Shown: piece by piece, positions 60,281-64,000 of the stretch
How the letters are laid out: each line of letters opens with the position of its first letter
Position numbering within the stretch: the stretch's first letter is position 1
Assembly: GCF_028728065.1 (NCBI RefSeq)
Contig: NZ_CP117811.1
Location: 1 to 64,000 of the forward strand
Origin: Lentisphaera profundi
GTDB lineage: Bacteria; Verrucomicrobiota; Lentisphaeria; Lentisphaerales; Lentisphaeraceae
DNA length: 64,000 nucleotides
Direction of reading: 5' to 3'
Notes under the pieces: model-generated
The model's database searches: none
What the model saw: only the letters and a program-made list of their open reading frames with translations
Told to the model about the DNA's origin: nothing
Made by a program: the position numbers and the translations under genes

Positions 60281-61303
60281 ATGAAAGCTTTAAAAAGACA
60301 AGATATCATGGCCTCGCTTTTAGTCGCGGGGGCTGACCCCAATAAAATTAACGATGCGGGGCAAACACCTTTGGACATTTCGGTGTCTGCGGGAGATCTT
60401 GATAGTGTGAAATACCTCTTGGGGGGCGGAGCGCAAGTCGTTCACCAGCAGTCCTCTGTTGAACTCCATAGCGCAGTTAAATCTAGTATGCGTTCAGGAA
60501 ATTTAACAAGCCTCAAGAATTTACTTAAAAAGCATCCTAAGCTCATTAACTATCGCCAAAAAAATGGTTATGGATTAGTTCACTTGGCCGTTGAAGCAGG
60601 CTCCGATAATATAATTGAATACCTCTACTCAAGAGGACTGTCATTAAACACTCGTAGTCATACAGGGGATACGCCAATACATGTGGCGGTGCATAGCGGC
60701 CGAATTAGAACACTGGAATGCCTAATGGCCATTGGTGCTAGTATAGAAATCCCCAATGAAGAGGGCAATACACCTCTCCACATAGCATGGACAATGCCGA
60801 AAATGATTAAAATTTTGATCATGGCAGGAGCCAATGCAGAATATGCCAATTTAGTAGGTGCGATGGCGCTTCACGTAGCTTCAAAAAAAGGAGCTATTGC
60901 AGCCGTGGATCAATTAATAAGTTGCGGTGTCAATATAAAAGCCCATGACTTTGATGGTCGACGAGCGATTCACGTAGCTATCCACTACCCCGAAGTGATG
61001 AAGTTCTTGATAGATAAAGATGCTGATATTGATGCTAAGGATTTTTATGGTGAATCACCCTTACATGTAGCCGTTCAAGAAGTCTGCTTTGATTCAGTCA
61101 AAATTTTACTTGAAGCAGGTGCCGATTCGTCTATGCAGAATCATCATGGTGATACCCCTCTGCATTTTGCGACCTTAAAAGGAGATTTAAAGGTGGTAGA
61201 ATTACTGCTGGAATATGGTTCTAATCCTGATATCGCGAATATTCGAGGCTACACGCCCTTACATTCAGTAGCTTTAAGTGCGCTGAGTGATAAAGCGCCC
61301 TAA
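60281..61303 (+). CDS. Ankyrin-repeat protein
   Basis: About 340 residues consisting almost wholly of ankyrin repeats (roughly nine), e.g. GADPNKINDAGQTPLDISV, NGYGLVHLAVEAGSDNIIEYL, TGDTPIHVAVHSGRIRTLE, HHGDTPLHFATLKGDLKVV. ATG at 60281 (MKALKRQD) has GGAG six bases upstream; a longer frame from 60227 lacks one. No signal peptide. Likely a cytoplasmic protein-interaction module with an unknown partner. Its stop overlaps the convergent transporter gene. Confidence 0.85.
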   Translation: MKALKRQDIMASLLVAGADPNKINDAGQTPLDISVSAGDLDSVKYLLGGGAQVVHQQSSVELHSAVKSSMRSGNLTSLKNLLKKHPKLINYRQKNGYGLVHLAVEAGSDNIIEYLYSRGLSLNTRSHTGDTPIHVAVHSGRIRTLECLMAIGASIEIPNEEGNTPLHIAWTMPKMIKILIMAGANAEYANLVGAMALHVASKKGAIAAVDQLISCGVNIKAHDFDGRRAIHVAIHYPEVMKFLIDKDADIDAKDFYGESPLHVAVQEVCFDSVKILLEAGADSSMQNHHGDTPLHFATLKGDLKVVELLLEYGSNPDIANIRGYTPLHSVALSALSDKAP

Positions 61304-62163
61304 GTTTTCTTCGCTTCTTTGGCGCGAAGAACCGGGATAGCGAAGGTAGCTCCGAGAATCAGAATCGCACCAATTATTTGTACTGGGGACAAGCTTTCTT
61401 GATAAAGAAGGTGAGCCCATAAAAGTCCACAAAGAGGTTCAATGTAAGTGATTTGAGCCGCATTTGCGGTTTTCATTTCTTTGAGCGCAGAGAAAAATAA
61501 TGAAAAGGCAAGCACTCCAATAATGAGTCCCAGAAAGGATGCAATGAGAACTTGCTTAAGACTCAGGGAAGGTGCCTCAGGAATGAAAAGAGGAAGTAAG
61601 AGTAGCGGAGTGAGAAGATTCTGAAAAAAGACAATTTCAATGCTTTGGTACTCCGTTCCATATTTTTTAAAAACAATAAAGACGAAGCTGAGAATGAAAG
61701 CACTTAATACCATGGCACAAATGCCAAGGAAATGTTTATCATCAAGACTGAATACACTCTGACTGAACATCAGTAAGAGTCCCAAAAAAGCAATGCTTAG
61801 TAAAAATTTCTGGATTGAGCTGACTTTTTCTTTAAGAAAAAATGAACCTAATATAGCGGCCCAAATGGGCCAGCTATAAAGAGTGACTTGAGCATTGCCA
61901 ATGGTCGTAAGATTGAAGCTGATAAAAAACAAAATGGCGCGAATGGAGTTGAGCCCCGAGCCCAGAATCATCCACTTCCAATTACTGCGGAAAAGTTTTT
62001 GAGGTGCTTTGCGACTTTTTAGCCAAATGAAAAGTACAACGGTGGGAATTAAGGTTCGAAAGAACGCGAGTGAGACCGCGGACATATTATCCGCTTCACG
62101 GATAAAAATACCAACAGTCCCCCACAAAACGGAGGTGATAATGACTTTTAGAACTGGAGACAT
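61300..62163 (-). CDS. EamA/DMT-family transporter
   Basis: A 287-residue inner-membrane protein with ten predicted helices in two EamA halves (SVLWGTVGIFIREAD; SFNLTTIGNAQVTLYSWPIWAAIL; and AQITYIEPLCGLLWAHLLYQESL). Such carriers move metabolites or amino acids; the substrate cannot be predicted. No strong ribosome site. Convergent with the ankyrin gene, overlapping its stop by 4 bases. Confidence 0.88.
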   Translation of the reverse strand: MSPVLKVIITSVLWGTVGIFIREADNMSAVSLAFFRTLIPTVVLFIWLKSRKAPQKLFRSNWKWMILGSGLNSIRAILFFISFNLTTIGNAQVTLYSWPIWAAILGSFFLKEKVSSIQKFLLSIAFLGLLLMFSQSVFSLDDKHFLGICAMVLSAFILSFVFIVFKKYGTEYQSIEIVFFQNLLTPLLLLPLFIPEAPSLSLKQVLIASFLGLIIGVLAFSLFFSALKEMKTANAAQITYIEPLCGLLWAHLLYQESLSPVQIIGAILILGATFAIPVLRAKEAKKT

Positions 62164-62303
62164 AAAAAAGTGTAATTAAATGATTGGGAAAGGCGTATAA
62201 TACGCCGGTCTATAATTTTGGCAAAATTATGGAATCAAGATTAGAGGACTTCAGTTTAGTCAGTCTAAGTTTGAGAGGGAGGAGAGGTCTTAAAGTAAAA
62301 GAA

Positions 62304-62391
62304 TGGCGGAGAGAGAGAGATTCGAACTCTCGGTACCTTGCGGTACACACGCTTTCCAAGCGAGCACGTTCAGCCACTCCGTCACCTCTCC
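62304..62391 (-). tRNA. tRNA-Ser (GGA anticodon), CCA encoded
   Basis: On the minus strand GGAGAGGTGACGGAGTGG opens the molecule, the anticodon stem-loop holds TTGGAAA, a long variable arm (GTGTACCGCAAGGTACC) is typical of serine tRNAs, and GAGAGTTCGAATCTCTC is the T arm. Acceptor GGAGAGG pairs with TCTCTCC, followed by G and an encoded CCA. Anticodon GGA reads UCC/UCU. Confidence 0.97.
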
Positions 62392-62480
62392 GCATAAAGC
62401 TTAGTAATAAGCTGTTCAGATAGTAATGTAGCTTTATTGTATTGCAAGTTAAAATAATAGGATTTGTAGAGGACTTTATC

Positions 62481-63182
62481 ATGGGAAATATTGAGCAGTT
62501 AATTAATGATTTGGGAAATTTTAAGTTACGATTTAAGGCTCGACGAGCGCTCGGGGGCTTTGCGCAGGAAGACGTTTGTCCTGCCTTACTGAATTACCTT
62601 AAACAGAGTGACAATAATATCAATGGTGCATGGGCAGCGCTTCAGGTCTTGAAAAAGTTTCGCTATGCAGATGTTTTGGGTGATTTGCCTAGCTTAGCAG
62701 AAGCTTACCCTTCTTTAATATGGGATATTCGCGACCTCGAAGAGATTATCACAGGTAAAAAAGCAAGCGATGCCCTCGCGGCTCTGGAGACGAACCTCAA
62801 CCCCTTCGCTGAATTGCGAACTTTGTTGGGGATCGATTTGCTGAGTTTCAGTGATAAGGGCGGTTTTTATTCTTTTGTGTTAAAGACTGATTTAACTCGC
62901 AAGCATGAAATGATTTTAATTGAAGAAGAAAACTTTTATCATATTTATACTGAGTGTGGCGTGGCGGATGAAGAAATATCCGGACAATTGGCCGCCTTAA
63001 ATGAAAATCTCGATTTAGGTGAATTGAAAATTGAAAGCAAAGAAGATGGCGAGTCAGCTTTAAGCTTGCATTACTCCATAACGCGGGAATCTTCGGCCAT
63101 TGAACAGGAAAAAGTCCTTCGTCGCTTAGCTCAAGTGGCAGATGGACTCGAGAAACAGCTTAGTGATAAGGATCTAATATGA
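62481..63182 (+). CDS. Hypothetical protein coupled to prmA
   Basis: A 233-residue soluble protein, start at 62481 (MGNIEQLINDLGNFKLRFKARRAL) with AGAGGA eight bases upstream. The N-terminal half looks like HEAT-type helices (ALLNYLKQ, GAWAALQVLKKF); the C-terminal half (SFVLKTDLTRKHEMILIEEENFYHIYTE) is alpha/beta and could resemble YbjN-like chaperone folds, a weak guess. Its stop overlaps the prmA start (ATGA), so the two are probably co-translated. Confidence 0.75.
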   Translation: MGNIEQLINDLGNFKLRFKARRALGGFAQEDVCPALLNYLKQSDNNINGAWAALQVLKKFRYADVLGDLPSLAEAYPSLIWDIRDLEEIITGKKASDALAALETNLNPFAELRTLLGIDLLSFSDKGGFYSFVLKTDLTRKHEMILIEEENFYHIYTECGVADEEISGQLAALNENLDLGELKIESKEDGESALSLHYSITRESSAIEQEKVLRRLAQVADGLEKQLSDKDLI

Positions 63183-64000
63183 GCACCCCCCAAGAAATTC
63201 TTTATGTTGTCACACTCATGACTAATTCAGCCATGGGCGAACTGTTGGATGAAATGCTTCCCGTTGAGGAACTCTACCCGACTTCGTATTTTGATAAAGA
63301 TGATGATTTAGCTCGTATGTCATTGTACTATGAAACAGCCGCTGAACGTGACCAAGTCCACGTTCGCTTAGAAAAAGCTTTAGCCAATTGGTCCGATTTC
63401 ATTGATATTGATGAAGTGGATATTATTGCACAAGAAGTTTTACGTGAAGATTGGTCAGAAACCTGGAAAAAGTTTTTTCATACCGTGAAAGTATCCGATC
63501 GCATTGTGATAAAACCTTCTTGGGAAGAATATGAAATTCAAGAAGCAGATGAAGTGATTGTAGAAATTGACCCAGGCATGAGTTTTGGGACAGGCAATCA
63601 TGGCACAACCAAGGCCTGCTTACAGTTTATCGATCAGGCCTCAGCACTTCAGACGGGCATGTCTTTTTTAGATGCGGGTTGTGGTTCGGGTATTTTGTCA
63701 TTGGCCGCAGATAGCTTGGGCTGTAGCCCTGTAGAAGCGTTTGATTATGACCCCGAGGCCGTCGCTTGTACCAAGCGTCATTTTGAAGCTATTAACGCTT
63801 CGGATCGGATCGATGTTTTTCAGGCCGACTTAACGACTTTAGAATTGGCTAAGCAGTACGATATTATTGCCGCCAATATCTTGGCACCAGTTTTACTCGG
63901 CGCCTCAGATAAGTTGATGAATCACCTGAAAAAGGGTAAAGATTCACGCTTGATTTTAGCGGGTATTTTGACGGAACAATACCCCGAAATCAAATCGCAT
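63179..64000 (+). CDS. prmA: Ribosomal protein L11 methyltransferase (partial, runs off the right edge)
   Basis: The open frame continues to the window end without a stop (274 codons). ATG at 63179 overlaps the preceding stop. Family motifs: EDWSETWKKFFHTVKVSDRIVIKP, EIDPGMSFGTGNHGTTKACLQF, SFLDAGCGSGILSLAA (SAM-binding) and YDIIAANILAPVLL, as expected for PrmA, which trimethylates L11 at several sites. The family is about 290-300 residues, so little is missing. Confidence 0.93.
   Translation, partial: MSTPQEILYVVTLMTNSAMGELLDEMLPVEELYPTSYFDKDDDLARMSLYYETAAERDQVHVRLEKALANWSDFIDIDEVDIIAQEVLREDWSETWKKFFHTVKVSDRIVIKPSWEEYEIQEADEVIVEIDPGMSFGTGNHGTTKACLQFIDQASALQTGMSFLDAGCGSGILSLAADSLGCSPVEAFDYDPEAVACTKRHFEAINASDRIDVFQADLTTLELAKQYDIIAANILAPVLLGASDKLMNHLKKGKDSRLILAGILTEQYPEIKSH

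Overview
The window reads as AT-rich bacterial chromosome, most likely from the PVC group and close to Lentisphaera. The supporting signs are two sulfatase-fold proteins, a membrane protein carrying two Planctomycete-type c-heme motifs, a MoxR/DUF58/VWA/ABC envelope operon, large secreted proteins of unknown function, and an integron-type integrase. The taxon is inferred from gene content only. There is no rRNA and one tRNA (Ser-GGA).

Layout. 1-2300: integron integrase (intI-like) with tandem attachment-site-like repeats before it and hairpin repeats after it. 2300-9850: large secreted repeat protein, small membrane protein, secreted SGNH hydrolase, bacterial PH-domain protein, gpmI and a CDF cation transporter. 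9850-13100: a secreted-protein gene cut in two by an insertion sequence, with a neighbouring lipoprotein. 13180-18130: YejM/PbgA-like sulfatase, trmB, nadB, and a decayed paralogue fragment. 18300-25490: NERD-nuclease/helicase, zinc-ribbon membrane protein, SulP transporter, SGNH lipoprotein, transglutaminase/TPR protein. 25480-28850: GbsR/MarR regulator facing a methyltransferase-unknown-epimerase operon whose promoter overlaps a perfect palindrome. 28850-32460: accessory island with an IS110/IS1111-type element, about 1 kb of structured non-coding DNA, tandem repeats, and a YefM/YoeB toxin-antitoxin pair bracketed by 144-bp direct repeats. 32468-44412: eight overlapping genes (DUF4175-like, MoxR, secreted/membrane protein, ABC ATPase, ABC permease, DUF58, two VWA/BatA-type membrane proteins). 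44494-49315: operon with a zinc-ribbon protein, glmM, a left-handed beta-helix acetyltransferase, tRNA-dihydrouridine synthase and a nicotinate-phosphoribosyltransferase-like protein. 49471-64000: DUF1254/1214 lipoprotein, diheme membrane protein, CPBP protease overlapping an ABC-F gene, serA, a sulfatase, a phospholipase D-like lipoprotein, an ankyrin protein, an EamA transporter, tRNA-Ser, and an unknown gene coupled to prmA, which runs off the right edge.

How the genes fit together. Core metabolism is scattered among envelope genes: gpmI and serA for glycolysis and serine, nadB and a NAPRTase-like protein for NAD, glmM with an acetyltransferase for UDP-GlcNAc. The most system-like block is the MoxR-ABC-VWA operon, where every junction overlaps by 1-4 bases. 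The most mobile regions are the left-edge integrase, the island at 28.8-32.2 kb, and a family of MITE-like repeats seen three times. The insertion into the split gene is clean enough to rebuild the ancestral protein in frame.
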